A stretch of DNA of 62,000 nucleotides from NCBI GenBank assembly GCA_012295275.1, contig CM022670.1:33100938-33162937 (forward strand), given 5' to 3'. Within the stretch, counting starts at the first letter, position 1, and each line of letters begins with the position of its first letter. Position numbers and translations under genes: made by a program. Positions 1 through 15,141 of this stretch are shown one piece after another. The notes beneath the pieces are model-generated. The model had not been told where the DNA came from, made no database searches, and was given only the letters and a program-made list of their open reading frames with translations. Source of the stretch: Chrysomallon squamiferum. Lineage: Eukaryota > Mollusca > Gastropoda > Neomphalida > Peltospiridae.

Positions 1-536
1 ATGTTCAGCTAGCATAAAGACAGAAGGAAATTTGAAAATGAATAATTTAATCCAGTTAATACTAAATAAAAATAAATTAATTGCTAATGTCTTTTATTTA
101 CAATATTGAAATCTCCTTCTTTTATTTTTATTATTTATTATATTTTAATTATTATTATTAATTTTTTGGTTTTATTTTTTTAACTTTTTTTTTTTTTTTT
201 TTTTTTTGTATTAATATTTCGGTACATTTATTACGTAAGTTTGGCCTCCTCAACGCATACAAAAAATAATTTGTTAAATAACTTGCAGTTTGTGATAGGT
301 ATTAACGAAATGAACTGGATTTCTCTAATCGTATTACCGGTCATCTATCGGTTAATCGTAAGATTTTGAATACTACTAACAGATATGTAACAGTTTCAAA
401 CAACTGATTTAAATGGTTCGTTGCTTGGAAATTTACCTCGATTACTTTGAATTAAGACATTAAAATATTCACGTGCACCTTAGCGACGATTAATTGTAAA
501 CGACATATAAAGGTATTAAGCACATTTTCCTCGTAG

Positions 537-769
537 GTGAAGCTTGTGCTCCAGTATATTTTAGTGAATCAAATATTCTACACAAGAAACTGTTGTTGGA
601 TCCTTCTGAAAGGTTAGGTGCATTTTATACATTTTTCAAAATTCATTATACTGAGATCAGGAACATAAAGAAGTTTTGTCTATAGTTGTTGATTATAGTT
701 TGACTGACAAATATTGTGTTAAACGGAAACAAATTTGAAAAGTTACTGTGAAATAAACTGATTCATAAA

Positions 770-808
<39 letters not shown>

Positions 809-1246
809 AAAACAACTTCATTAAAATGCTGATGTTTGTATTTGATGGAGAATTTTCAGTGAAAAACGTTTTGGCAGTACTTTGATTAAAGTCTTGGTCG
901 TGAAGCCATCATGTTGTTCACATGATAATGTTTCATGGGGACATATCTGGGAAAGACATTCTACACGACCCGAGGGCAGTCAAAATACCATCAACCAACG
1001 AAAGATAAAAGTCATGTTCGCTGGGCTGATGAATGCGACAAAGTTCTGGAGACGGAGCATCCGATATCCCGGAGGCAAAAGAAAAGATCGACTCTGAAAC
1101 GAACAGTCCGTATTAAACCATTATCACCCTATGAGTTAGCACTACAAAGAGAATTACAGGCGCTTACAAAATTGAATACAATTGTTTGTTGTTTGTTTTC
1201 TTATTCCCCATTAGGGGGCGCATCGCGGCGCATTGCGGCTCACTGA
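537..1246 (+). CDS. Partial unrecognised gene with HVRWADEC motif
   Basis: I do not recognise this gene. Two exon candidates can be read. The first, 537-612, follows a good acceptor (pyrimidine-rich, ending cctcgtag) and ends at AG|GTTAGG; it reads EACAPVYFSESN onward. The second starts at 860 after aattttcag and reads SEKRFGSTLIK onward in the matching phase. From about 935 the coding-like frame is a different one, containing KSHVRWADECDK (about 1003-1038) and then a basic stretch RRQKKRSTLKR. The two frames would join if one base were missing between about 930 and 1000, for example in the GGGG run near 937-940. HVRW fits the loose RVxF-type docking motif for protein phosphatase 1. The 3' limit is unclear; a GTTTGT donor follows near 1182. 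Upstream exons are probably outside the window. The minus-strand gene at 16225 carries nearly the same motif. Confidence 0.4.
777..805. repeat. Poly-A tract, about 29 nt
   Basis: An uninterrupted A run lies in the intron between the two exon candidates of the first locus. It could be a retroposon tail, but no element body is recognisable upstream. Confidence 0.8.
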
Positions 1247-1478
1247 TGTAGCGACCTTCCGATTCATGACAAATAAGACATCTGTTTCCTTTCCCATTTC
1301 TATTAATGTTTGATGATTAATATTTTACAGAGCCGTTTGAAGATAAATGTATATTAAGGCTCTCGTGTTGCTAATAGAAGAGTATATTATTCATATGGTT
1401 TTGAGTATATTAAAATCAGGTTTTCTTTAAGACTGTCACGAAATAGTTTAATGATATGGGAAGGCACTGTTTGGTAAG

Positions 1479-1482
<4 letters not shown>

Positions 1483-1559
<77 letters not shown>
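1483..1559. repeat. (TC)n microsatellite
   Basis: An uninterrupted TC dinucleotide tract of about 77 nt lies just upstream of the start of the tandem duplication. It creates long Ser-Leu and Arg-Glu pseudo-ORFs on both strands. Confidence 0.95.
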
Positions 1560-1563
<4 letters not shown>

Positions 1564-2090
1564 AGATTCATTTTGCAAACTAAAAATAAATATATAAATA
1601 TTAGTTTCAATAAAACACAGGTTAAATTTATTAGTTATATCCTTAAAGATTTTGAACTATCTATCACAAGTGGAAAATCTCTTAAAGTGTTACATAGTCA
1701 TTAATACTAAGAGTATTTTTTATTATTATTATTATTTAGTGGTATTTTAAAATATATTATAAAATAAAAATGAAAACCTTTACGTTGAGCTATAACAAAA
1801 CAATAAAAAAAAAAAATAATAATAATAAAATAACAATAAAATTATAAAAAATATATTAATTAAAAAAAAAAGTGATAGCATTGGTGTCATATTTCAATTT
1901 ATCACCACATTCTTTCTTTATTCATTATTATATAATTATTATTATTATTTTTATTATTATTATTATTAATTAATTAATTAATTTATTATTTACTTACTTA
2001 TTTTTATGTTCATCTTAAATTTTATTTTATTTAACCTTTTATTTTATTAATTTGTTTAAAAACAAAAATCTTAAAATAAATATAAAGCAG

Positions 2091-2201
<111 letters not shown>

Positions 2202-2505
2202 ATTTTCGTTATATGTTGCAGGCAGAGATGCAGGCAGTGACTGTTCTGGAGGAAGGTCGTTCTCAGTGATTACAGTATATTGTTATAAAATATTTTCATC
2301 ATAGAACTGTAAAGTTCCAAAAGTGTAAGAAAGGATATTTTCATATTATTTCATTCACATATTTTATACAAATGGATATTTTTTTTTCCATATTAAACAA
2401 AGCTATCGTAATAAAATTAAATCTTATTCTGAAGAGACGACTATTCACGTTAAAACTCATACTAAAACAAATGACAAAACAATTGAAAATATTTTATATA
2501 GAAAA

Positions 2506-2511
2506 TTTATT
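2506..2511 (-). terminator. Candidate poly-A signal, M4 copy 1
   Basis: TTTATT on the + strand is AATAAA on the minus strand, about 62 nt downstream of the stop codon at 2573. The same motif is kept at 8604-8609 in copy 2. Such motifs are frequent in this AT-rich DNA, so only position and conservation support it. Confidence 0.5.
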
Positions 2512-2572
2512 TCCTAACAAGAAATTAAGAATCACTAAATAGTATTTAGTAAAGGCTTTACAAGAGATAAAG

Positions 2573-5032
<2,460 letters not shown>

Positions 5033-5075
5033 GTTGTATCCAGACTTCTAATCCTGATGGATCGAATTTTAGATT
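5033..5075 (-). other. 5' UTR segment upstream of M4 copy 1 start
   Basis: A good acceptor (ttattttcag on the minus strand, AG at 5076-5077) lies 43 nt 5' of the ATG. It implies that the leader is spliced to a further upstream exon. Confidence 0.55.
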
Positions 5076-5727
5076 CTGAAAATAATGAATTTATTTTATT
5101 TTAAATCGTATTTGTTTTAGATTATAATTATACATACATGTATACATACATATATTCATTTCATTTGGCTTTAATTACGGACACTAAAATAAGGGATATC
5201 ATACACTAAAATTGTATTGTTTTGATTTGAAAAACGGAAATGTTTTTCTAACTTCAGATTAATCAAAACTGTTTTAGGAAATAATTATGTATATAATCTG
5301 TTATGTTTGCATTTTATAATGCTTGCGGTATCAAACTATAATTTTATAATTTCCTATAAGTAGGAATACTCTGAAATATCAATAAAATTGCTTAATTTGT
5401 GCAATCCAAAACTTAGACCGAGGCAATATCTTTCAATTATTTTAAAATCATACAATATTCTTGATATTATTTTTCAACTCTTATTTGTATGTGTTTTGAC
5501 TAAGAAAATGCCTACTCATGGGTTTATTAAAATGTTTAATTTAGCTTCCAAATTTTCCCGAATGCAGTTTTTGAAAATAATTACTTAAAATATTTAATAA
5601 TTTAGGCATCTTTTATTTTCGAACGTATTCAAATACTTTAAAGATATTTCCTTTGGATCGTTTAAAAAATAATAATAATAAGATAAAGTAAAGTAAAATG
5701 AAGCAAATATAAAAATAACACACATAC

Positions 5728-5815
5728 CTGTGACGATATTTGTTTCAAGTTTTCTTTCTTTTTCTCTGTGTGTGTTGGTGAACTATGCAGCAGTAGGCCA
5801 GGAAATGATTCTCTG
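5728..5815 (-). other. Candidate leader exon of M4 copy 1
   Basis: On the minus strand this stretch ends at CAG|GTATGTG (donor at 5726-5727). Its 5' end lies about 25-30 nt downstream of the TATA box at 5839-5846, the expected distance to a start site. It would splice to the acceptor at 5076-5077. The exact transcription start is inferred. Confidence 0.5.
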
Positions 5816-5838
5816 TCTTTCCTTGTGATAAATGGGAC

Positions 5839-5846
5839 TATATATA
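5839..5846 (-). promoter_or_regulatory. TATA box, M4 copy 1
   Basis: The minus strand reads TATATATAG in a GC-flanked setting (GGTATATATAGTCCC), unlike the surrounding AT simple repeats. The box and its flanks are kept at 11516-11523 in unit 2. Confidence 0.6.
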
Positions 5847-5869
5847 CCAAATAGTGCAAACATAATAAT

Positions 5870-6657
5870 ATTAGCTAATTACAAAATAGCATTCATCAAT
5901 TAAGAGTGAATTTTTATTATTAATGAAAATAAGGAGATTAACATTTTTAGATCAAAGAAATCCCACAATGCCAATGAAAATAAATTAACGAAGAATTAAA
6001 ATTTCTAATTGTGTACATTTTATTTACGTCATTAGAATGTTTTCAGCTATCATCATAGAGGTTTTCTGAATTGGCGTTTTCTTTCACTGGTAGTCAAGAC
6101 GTTCGCGTAATTAGTTATAGCCGTAGTAACGACTTTCGGGCAAATTTTATTTCGTATTTTTTAAAATACTTTTTTGTTTACTTATGCAGTAACTTGTTAC
6201 ATCTAATTGGAATATTATCATTGTCGTGAAAGGCCATATTTATTTTGGGCATAACCAACTAACCAAAATGCTAAGCTGTTTAACTTAAGTATGTTTAAAA
6301 ACAAGCACTCTAATAGCTAAGCTATAAATTTTAGTGCGCTGAAAATAAATACTATGGACAACAAAATTAATATTAATTTGGTGCAGTAAAATTAACTTGT
6401 TTCAAAATGTAGAAAGAGAACGTTCGGTTTGTGAAGTGATCTGTATTTTCAAAAAAAAAATATTTTTTTTTCTAATATGTATTTTAATGGTACGTTTTGG
6501 TTTGACAGTCTTTGAACATGTGATTGTTGATATAGATGGTTTACAAGGTACAGATACAACAGAGCAGGGTCTCAGTATTTTTTTATTTTATTTTACTGTG
6601 TTTTCCTTTTGTTTTCTTTCATTTTTCCGTCTTTTTCTTCTTATTTCGTTTCTTCTT

Positions 6658-6688
<31 letters not shown>

Positions 6689-6986
6689 TTATTATTATTA
6701 TTTCTTATCAATTAATTCTTTTTTCTGTGTGTGTATTATTCATTCTTTTTCTTTAATTTCCTTTATTTCCTTGTTTCATTTCTTGTTATTTTGTACTTAT
6801 TTTATTATTTCAACGACCACAGATGCAACAATATTAACAAAATTAATATCTATCTTTCTTTTCATGATCAAACATTATTGTTATTATTGTTGTTGTTGCT
6901 GCTGCTGCTGCTGATGATGATGAACATTTTCTCTTCTTGGATTTGTCGTATTCATTTTCTTCTTCTTTTTCTTACTCATACTTGGC

Positions 6987-7028
<42 letters not shown>

Positions 7029-7047
7029 GATTATGATTATGATTATG

Positions 7048-7091
<44 letters not shown>

Positions 7092-7799
7092 TGATGTTGT
7101 TGCTTTTCTTCTTCGTTTTCTTCTTACATCTGATATTATTAGTGCCAATAAAACAACAACAACTACTACTACCGCTGTCACTGCTACTACTACTATCACT
7201 ATTACAGCTACCCCTACTATTATTACTCTAACTACTATTCCTTCTCCTACTATGACTTCTACTATTAGTACTTTTGTTTGTATATTTTACTACTATTATT
7301 ACTTTGTCTGCATTTGCTACTTATGCTACTATTACTAACTCTACTACTTTTAACACTATTACTACTGTTACTACTACTGTTTGAACAATTTCATAATTTT
7401 TTTAAAACTTGTTTATGTTTAGTTTCCATAGGTTTTATTTACCTACGTCTGGAATAAACGCTGGAGATGTAATCGTTAAAAAACGTGACAGAATTTTCAG
7501 AGAGACGTATCGATTATTTATTTACGTAAATAAAACGCGTCAGTCTTTAGAATCTGTATTTTCGTTTTCACTTTCATTTCCATCACGTTTATAGATTTTA
7601 CAAATTGAGGTAAGTTTCTATAATAAAAGAAAATAAATAAATGGAAGATATGAAAAGTGTTGAGAAATAATAATAAAATATTTGACATAAATAAGAAATC
7701 ATTGCTTGTAAATATATGTGTAAAGAAACCACTGTATTTCGATCGATAACCATATATATATCATTATATGCATATGTGTATAATAAGAGAGAGAGAGAG
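5870..7799. other. Upstream flank of M4 copy 1, no gene seen
   Basis: About 1.9 kb with unique AT-rich sequence to about 6640, then CTT/TTC and ATT/TTA trinucleotide arrays to about 7390, then about 200 nt of unique sequence. Open frames here are simple-repeat artefacts. The whole stretch recurs at about 11530-13240. Confidence 0.8.
6972..7090. repeat. (ATT)n/(ATG ATT)n array
   Basis: A trinucleotide ATT array interrupted by four GATTAT repeats. The array is shorter and uninterrupted in unit 2 (about 12510-12562). Confidence 0.9.
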
Positions 7800-7829
7800 A
7801 TGGCATTGGTGTCGAAGAAGAAACATCTT
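7800..7829. repeat. 30-nt repeat at the duplication junction
   Basis: The 30 bases starting atggcattggtgtcgaagaa occur here and again, identically, at 7961-7990. The first copy lies exactly between the end of unit 1 and the start of unit 2. The second is about 130 nt inside unit 2, where unit 1 has a diverged relative near 1875. Confidence 0.9.
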
Positions 7830-8094
7830 ACATGGTATTTTAAAATATATTATAAAATAAAAATGAAAACCTTTACGTTGAGCTATAACAAAACAATAAA
7901 AATGTTTTTTAAAAAAAATAGCAATAAAATCATAAAAAATATATTAATTTAAAAAAAGTGATGGCATTGGTGTCGAAGAAGAAACATCTTCAAAGTCATT
8001 TTTGAGTATATCACCACATTCTTTCTTTATTCATTATTATTATATTATTATTATTATTATTATTATTATGATTATTATTATTATTATTATTAAT

Positions 8095-8129
<35 letters not shown>

Positions 8130-8236
8130 TTATTTACTTAGTTATTTTTATGTTCATTTTAAATTTTATTTTATTTAACCTTTTAACTTTATTAATTTGT
8201 TTAAAAACAAAACATCATAAGATAAATACAAAGCAG

Positions 8237-8240
<4 letters not shown>

Positions 8241-8309
<69 letters not shown>
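8241..8309. repeat. (GA)n microsatellite
   Basis: A pure GA tract of about 69 nt, the counterpart of 2095-2199. Confidence 0.95.
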
Positions 8310-8311
<2 letters not shown>

Positions 8312-8603
8312 ATTTTCGTTATATGTTGCAGGCAGAGATTGTTTTGGAGGAAGGTCGTTCTCAGTGATTACAGTATATTGTTATAAAATCTTTTCATCAT
8401 AGAACTGTAAAGTTCCAAAAGTGTAAGAAAGGATATTTTCATTTTATTTCATTCACATATTTTATACAAATGGATATTTTTTTTTCCATATTAAACAAAG
8501 CTATCGTAATAAAATTAAATCTTATTCTGAAGAGACGACTATTCACGTTAAAACTCATACTAAAACAAATGACAAAACAATTGAAAACATTTTATATAGA
8601 AAA

Positions 8604-8609
8604 TTTATT
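8604..8609 (-). terminator. Candidate poly-A signal, M4 copy 2
   Basis: TTTATT on the + strand (AATAAA on the minus strand) lies about 61 nt past the stop at 8670. It is at the same place as in copy 1. Confidence 0.45.
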
Positions 8610-8669
8610 TCCTAACAAGAAATTAAGAATCACTAAATAGTATTTAGGAAAGGCTTTACAAAGATAAAG

Positions 8670-11071
8670 CTAAGTGTATCTGATAGACATGTAGACTCTG
8701 CTGTTGTACTCATCTGCTGAAAAACGTAGGTAGAGTGGAGAAGATGAATCACTAAGATCATACTTTAGAGTATTTTGACTTGAGGCGACGTATGGGCCAT
8801 CCATCTCGGTTCCTAGTTCGATATTTATTGGCTTTCTGTAAACACTTATGGCTTTGATGGTGACAGACGTTTTAGTGGTTGGTGGGTCAAGGAGAAACAT
8901 TGGATTTTGTTCAGCGGACACAATCAGACGACGTATTGTGGTTCCATCTTTCAGGGTTTCCATGAAAGTGTTTTCTTGACATTTCTCCATTTTAATACCT
9001 ACGACAGCAAAGGCTGCTTTAATTTCGGTTAAGTAAGAATTGTAGCCAAGGTCGTGGGCAGATCTCAGGACACCGCAGGCGCCTTCTTCAAAATTTGATC
9101 TTTCCTTCCAGTATATCTGATTAGCCTGGATGAAACAATGGTAGGCTTCCTTCATGGGCATATTTTGAATCTGGACCAGCTGATAAAAAGCGTGATTGAA
9201 AAGACCGCTGCTGTGATGTACGTTCAGTCCTGACCTGTATTTTGTGATGTGTTTTATGGATCGTCCGTCTTTAGTTGGGTCCTCAAAATATCTCAGGGCT
9301 TTCTTTGGGTCTTTGCGGAGTTCAAAACCTACATACCAGTCATTAGAGAGAGCATAGGCTTCGACAAGTTCTCCAGTGATGTCAGAGAAAGCTTCGTTGA
9401 TTCCTCCAGACTGACCAGAGTAGAAGAGATTGGAAAATCTTGTTGTGATTCCATGTCCAAGTTCGTGCGCAACTACATCAAGACTTACAAGAGGATAGAA
9501 GAAATTCTTACCATCTCCAAATGTCAGACTTTTGCCATCCCAAAAGCATTTTCATATTGTTTCCCATAATGAACGTACATGATTGGCTTGAATCCTAAAG
9601 GATTAATTTTGTACCATTCTTTGATTGCTTGTACTGTTGTGTAGCCAAAGTAAAATGCATCCATCACAGGAGAAAATGCTCCGTTAATTTCATCGCTATA
9701 ACCTTTACTGCAGGTAAAATTTGCGGCAGGACTTCTGTTTGATCTTGTGCGAGACTGTTTCAGATCTATTACCTTAACATGTTCTGTTTCAAGAATACAA
9801 AGGTTTCTTTTAACAGTGGGATTAATGCATCTGGGTGGAACTCCATAATTGTATTTTCCCGTTTTCAGATTTCCTCCTACTCCTTTGGCTGGAGACGTAC
9901 ATTTCACTTCTGGTGGTGATGTTGTCGTTTTAGAGTTTTCATCGCAGTCTTTGTCGGGAACTGGCTTTGGGGTAGGTGGTGTTGGTGTTGTTGTAGGTGA
10001 TGTTGGTGTTGTTGGTGGTGTTGTTGTTGGTGGTGTTGTAGTCGTTGTTTTTGGATCGCAGTTCTCCTGAGCTTCCAGCGCTCTTAAGAAGTTATTCATA
10101 TTCGAGGTCATGTTGTTTACCCTATCAAACTTCATAAAGATGGTTAAGTCACAGGCATCAATGATGTAAAATGGCCGACTGACAGCGGTCTCAGTTACAT
10201 ACAGGAATTCAACCTCATACACCCATACTGCGTCATGATCGTTTTTCAAGTAAATCTTTCGCTTACACTTCTCCTCAGAAACGCTGATATCCTTGGACGA
10301 TAGACCAGAGTCCATTAAAGCTACCTCGAGTATTGTTTCATTGGACTGGATGCACGACGTTCTGTTCTTAATGTCACTTTCTATTCCAATGATGATTTCT
10401 CCGCTTACTATTCCTGTGTATCCAGAATGTGGGTCCATGTCAGCCTCTACACCAAATCCAATAACATCGTAACCTAAATATGTTTCCTTCATCTTCTTCT
10501 TATAGCGTCCTTGAGCTGTTCTCACCATCTCTACGGAAGACAGTCGCTCGCCAGTAGACAAATGTAGCAGTTTTCCCATGTTATATCTGTTCCATTTTGG
10601 GGTAACCCCATTCTGAAGAGTCGCTGAAAGTCTGTCTGAGGCGTCGTACTTTGTGCATCCTTCGGCGAATTCACTGACAACTAAAATGCAAAAAAGCAAT
10701 AATAATAATAAATAGATACATATAGTTTTTCCCAAATCTTCATATACACATATGCACATTTGTGAGAAAAAAAAGTATAAATCAAAGTACAAAGATCGAA
10801 ATAAAATAATAAAGATAAAGAAGAGGAAGAAGATGAAGAAAATGAAAAAAAAAAAAACAGTTATTTTGATACGTCATGTTTATCGACAAACATTTAGAGA
10901 AAATCGTTTCATGGACAGAGAATGAATGTTCTGAAAAAAAAATATTAATAAGAAGAAAGTACTAATTAAACAAGTGAATTGTAGTAAAGTATTGCTTTTG
11001 CTATAAGCTTACTGAGAGTATTTGTGCCTGTGTGTGTGTGTGTGTATGTGTGTGTGTGTGTGTGTGTGTGA

Positions 11072-11166
<95 letters not shown>

Positions 11167-11233
11167 ATGTGCCAAGTGGTACTTCTGACTTACCTAAGAA
11201 AAACGCCAGAATCTTCAGCATGGTGAGGTACAT
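8670..11233 (-). pseudogene. M4 zinc metalloprotease, copy 2 (1-nt frameshift)
   Basis: Same structure as copy 1: exon 11194-11233 encodes the signal peptide start (MYLTMLKILAFFL) and exon 8670-10680 encodes the rest, with the same splice sites. In the main exon a run of five A (+ strand) in copy 1 is four A here (9542-9545). The frame therefore shifts at the residue matching Trp396, 25 residues before the HEXXH motif. Downstream of the shift the other frame is open to the stop and keeps HELGH, the Glu ligand and the catalytic His unchanged. As read, the product ends within a few residues and has no active site. The linker is two residues shorter than in copy 1. Only a few amino acid changes are visible elsewhere, such as Leu to Phe after the signal region and Asp to Asn near the C-terminus. 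With a single indel in a homopolymer and no other decay, an assembly error is a serious alternative to pseudogenisation. Confidence 0.85.
11032..11162. repeat. (GT)n and (GA)n compound repeat, M4 copy 2 intron
   Basis: A GT tract (about 11032-11070) is followed by an interrupted GA tract (about 11079-11162). The GT part is not in copy 1, where a TA run precedes the GA tract. Confidence 0.9.
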
Positions 11234-11515
11234 GTTGTATCCAGACTTCTAATCCTGATGATCGAATTTTAGATTCTGAAAATAATGAATTTATTTTATT
11301 TTAAATCGTATTTGTTTTAGATTATAATTATACATACATGTATACATACATATATTCATTTCATTTGGCTTTAATTACGGACACTATAATAAGGGATATC
11401 ATACACTAAAATTGTATTGTTTCAAATTTTCTTTCTTTTTCTCTGTGTGTGTTGGTGGACTATGCAGCAGTAAGCCAGGAAATGATTCTCTGTCTATCCT
11501 TGTGATAAATGGGAC

Positions 11516-11523
11516 TATATATA
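11516..11523 (-). promoter_or_regulatory. TATA box, M4 copy 2
   Basis: The same TATATATAG context as copy 1. The leader between this box and the coding start has lost the segment that holds the splice donor in copy 1. Confidence 0.5.
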
Positions 11524-12314
11524 CCAAATAGGTGCAAACATAATAATATTAGCTAATTACAAAATAGCATTCATCAATTAAGAGTGAATTTTTATTATTA
11601 ATGAAAATAAGGAGATTAACATTTTTAGATCAAAGAAATCCCACAATGCCAATGAAAAGAAATTAATGAAAAATTAAAATTTCTAATTGTGTACATTTTA
11701 TTTACGTCATTAGAATGTTTTCAGCTATCATCATAGAGGTTTTCTGAATTGGCGTTTTCTTTCACTGGTAGTCAAGACGTTCGCGTAATTAGTTATAGCC
11801 GTAGTAACGACTTTCGGGCAAATTTTATTTCGTATTTTTTAAAATACTTTTTTTTTACTTATGCAGTAACTTGTTACATCTAATTGGAATATTATCATTG
11901 TCGTGAAAGGCCATATTTATTTTGGGTATAACCAACTAACCAAAATGCTAAGCTGTTTAATTTAAGTATGTTTAAAAACAAGCACTCTAACAGCTAAGCT
12001 ATAAATTTTATTGCGCTGAAAATAAATACTATGGACAACAAAATTAATATTAATTTGGTGCAGTAAAATTAACTTGTTTCAAAATGTAGAAAGAGAACGT
12101 TCGGTTTGTGAAGTGATCTGTATTTTCAAGAAAGAAAAGTTTCTAATATGTATTTTAATGGTACGTTTTGGTTTGACAGTCATTGAACATGTGATTGTTG
12201 ATATACAAAGGTACAGATACAACAGAGCAGGGTCTCAGTATTTTTTTATTTTATTTTACCGTGTTTTCCTTTTGTTTTCTTTCATTTTTCCGTCTTTTTC
12301 TTCTTATTTCGTTT

Positions 12315-12345
<31 letters not shown>

Positions 12346-12510
12346 TTATTATTATTTCTTTTTAATTAATTCTTTTCTATATCTATCTTTCGTTTCATCA
12401 TCAAACATTATTATTATTATTGTGGTGGTTGCTGCTGCTGATGAACATTTTCTCTTCTTGGATTTGTCGTATTCTTTTTTTTCTTCTTCTTTTTCTTACT
12501 CATACTTGGC

Positions 12511-12562
<52 letters not shown>

Positions 12563-13232
12563 GATGTTATTGCTCTTCTTCTTCTTCGTTTTCTTCTTAC
12601 ATCTGATATTATTAGTGCCAATAAAACAACAACAACTACTGCTACCGCTGTCACTGCTACTACTACTATCACTATTACAGCTACCCCTACTATTATTACT
12701 CTAACTACTATTCCTTCTCCTACTATGACTTCTACTATTAGTACTTTTGTTTGTATATTTTACTACTATTATTACTTTGTCTGCTACTGCTACTTATACT
12801 ACTATTACTAACTCTATTATTTTTAACACTATTACTACTGTTACTACTACTGTTGGTACTAAAATTCTTTCATGAAAAATTTCATAAAGTTTTTAAAACT
12901 TATTTTTGTTTAGTTTCCATAGGTTTTATTTACCTACGTCTTGAATAAACGCTAGAGATGTAATCGTTAAAAAACGTGACAGAATTTTCAGAGAGACGTA
13001 TCGATTATTTATTTACGTAAATAAAACGCGTCAGTGTTTAGAATCTGTATTTTCGTTTTCACTTTCATTTCCATCACGTTTATAGATTTTACAAATTGAG
13101 GTAAGTGAAAAGTGTTGAGAAATAATAAAAAGATATTTGACATAAATAAGAAATCATTGCTTGTAAATAGATATGTAAGGAAACCACTCTATTTCGATCG
13201 ATAACCATATATATATATATGCATATGTGTAC

Positions 13233-13236
<4 letters not shown>

Positions 13237-13316
<80 letters not shown>
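13237..13316. repeat. (GA)n microsatellite at the right end of unit 2
   Basis: An uninterrupted GA tract of about 80 nt where similarity to unit 1 ends. The unit 1 counterpart (about 7785-7799) has only a few GA repeats. Confidence 0.9.
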
Positions 13317-13319
<3 letters not shown>

Positions 13320-13329
13320 GGGTCTATAT

Positions 13330-15110
13330 ACATCTATATGTGAATGGATCTTTTGTTGTAGATATATGGGTGTACATATATGTATATATATGTATGTATG
13401 TATGTATTGTTTCAAGTACGCGTGATTTGACTGCTCACAGACAGTATTTATGAACGTGAATCCAGTCAGATGTTGCTGACGAGATTCAAACGTATGGCAT
13501 CCGGAGGCAGACTACAAAAAAAAAATTAAAGATAAATAAATAAATAATCGAACCAAAATCTACAAAAATAATGATAGCAATACAACACAATAAATAACTG
13601 AACAAACAATATAACAAACAAACAAACAAACAAGTAAACTATTAAATAAATATAATAAACAAAATAAATAACAAACAAATATAATCTAAAGATATATTAT
13701 TGCATGGTTCATTATATAGCAGGCATACATCATTTCTCAAGCTCTCTGGTACGCTCTGGCAGAAAAACCAATACGAGATATTACTTTACTTCAGAACACC
13801 AACACATACGTATTAGTAAAGTATTATGATTATCCATGAACTTCATTTATTCTCCAGGCTAACAGCTGACAAGCTAATGTGGAATTATTCTGACCTGTTC
13901 GCCACTGGATATAATCGTTTCATTAGTGTCAACTGAAGGGTTGCTATTGTTTACTCATGCGTGCATAAACATACAACAACGAACTCAAGGCAGGTTGTTG
14001 AATCTTTAGCGGATATTAACACGGTAATACTGGGATTATGTAGTCATTTTGGTCAATATTATATAACTGAACAGCATATATAATAGATTTTTTGCAAGTG
14101 TGTGCCATTATGGCTCACTTCTGGGATTAATCTTTAGTTTTTCAAAATTTTGTAAGGAGTAAAATCATTGTGTTAATCTGTGCGTGGAGATTACATTGTT
14201 ATGTGACATTTTATAAAAAGTATTTTAAAATTAAATAGTGGAATAACTTCAGTAGTTAATTTTCAAATTTATTAGTGAAAAGTTTCATTGTAACTCCATT
14301 AATTTTTTCAGTATACATCAACATAATTATTCAAAACAAAACTAATTAAAACTGATTTTTATAAAAAAAAAATGTTTAAAGCGACCAGCATTTTTGATAT
14401 TTTTAATGAGTAGTAATAACAATTGTCATTAACGACAGAAAGAAAAGCGCAAAAAACATTATATTTTTTATATAATAATTTATATTAAGTCATATTTCTG
14501 TTCTCCTGCTCTGCGATATTGTGCTCGGTATTTAGGCTTCAATCAACTTTTATTTTTTTATTTTTTTAATTAGATTTTTGTTTTGATCTACTAATCTATG
14601 TGAGTTAATTTTACACGTTTTAAAGCACATCTCTTAGTCACCATTATGGTTCCATCCTCGTGAATTCTCGTGTTGTCTGCCTTAAATAAACGCTGAACTT
14701 AAACTGCAGTGTATGTGATTTAGAGACTAATACAAGGAATTATACTTTAAATTTACGATTTAATTTTGTAGTTAATTTATCATTCTTGCCATAAACTCTG
14801 GGAATATAAAATAATATTAAATTTTTTTTTTTTTTTTTAAATTAAATAATAATGGTAAATAAATAAATAAAAAGGAAAACCAAAGAAAAAATGGTAAAGA
14901 AACGAATAAATGACACCTCAAAACGTTAAATACTTCAAGATTATTTGTGCCATGAATTGAATATAAAAATCCGTATCTCGGAATAAATTAATAATAATAG
15001 AAAGAACAACGACAACAAATACAATAATAATAATTTCAAACTTTATACTTGACGTATGCCGAAAACAATTTATATTTGTCCTATCATCGTTAAATTTCAG
15101 TTAAAAATAA

Positions 15111-15141
<31 letters not shown>

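Larger units (their letters stand above)
7832..13240. repeat. Tandem segmental duplication, unit 2
   Basis: This is the right unit of the direct tandem duplication. It starts at ggtattttaaaatatatt and runs to the GA tract near 13237. It differs from unit 1 by point changes, simple-repeat length, a deletion of about 520 bp in the protease leader region, loss of part of the ATT/CTT arrays and a 1-nt deletion in the protease coding exon. Confidence 0.95.

Noticed and set aside
6397-7338. Poly-Leu/Ser/Ile open frames in both units (also 12074-12948)
   Set aside because: Translation of CTT and ATT trinucleotide arrays; they change with repeat length between the two units.
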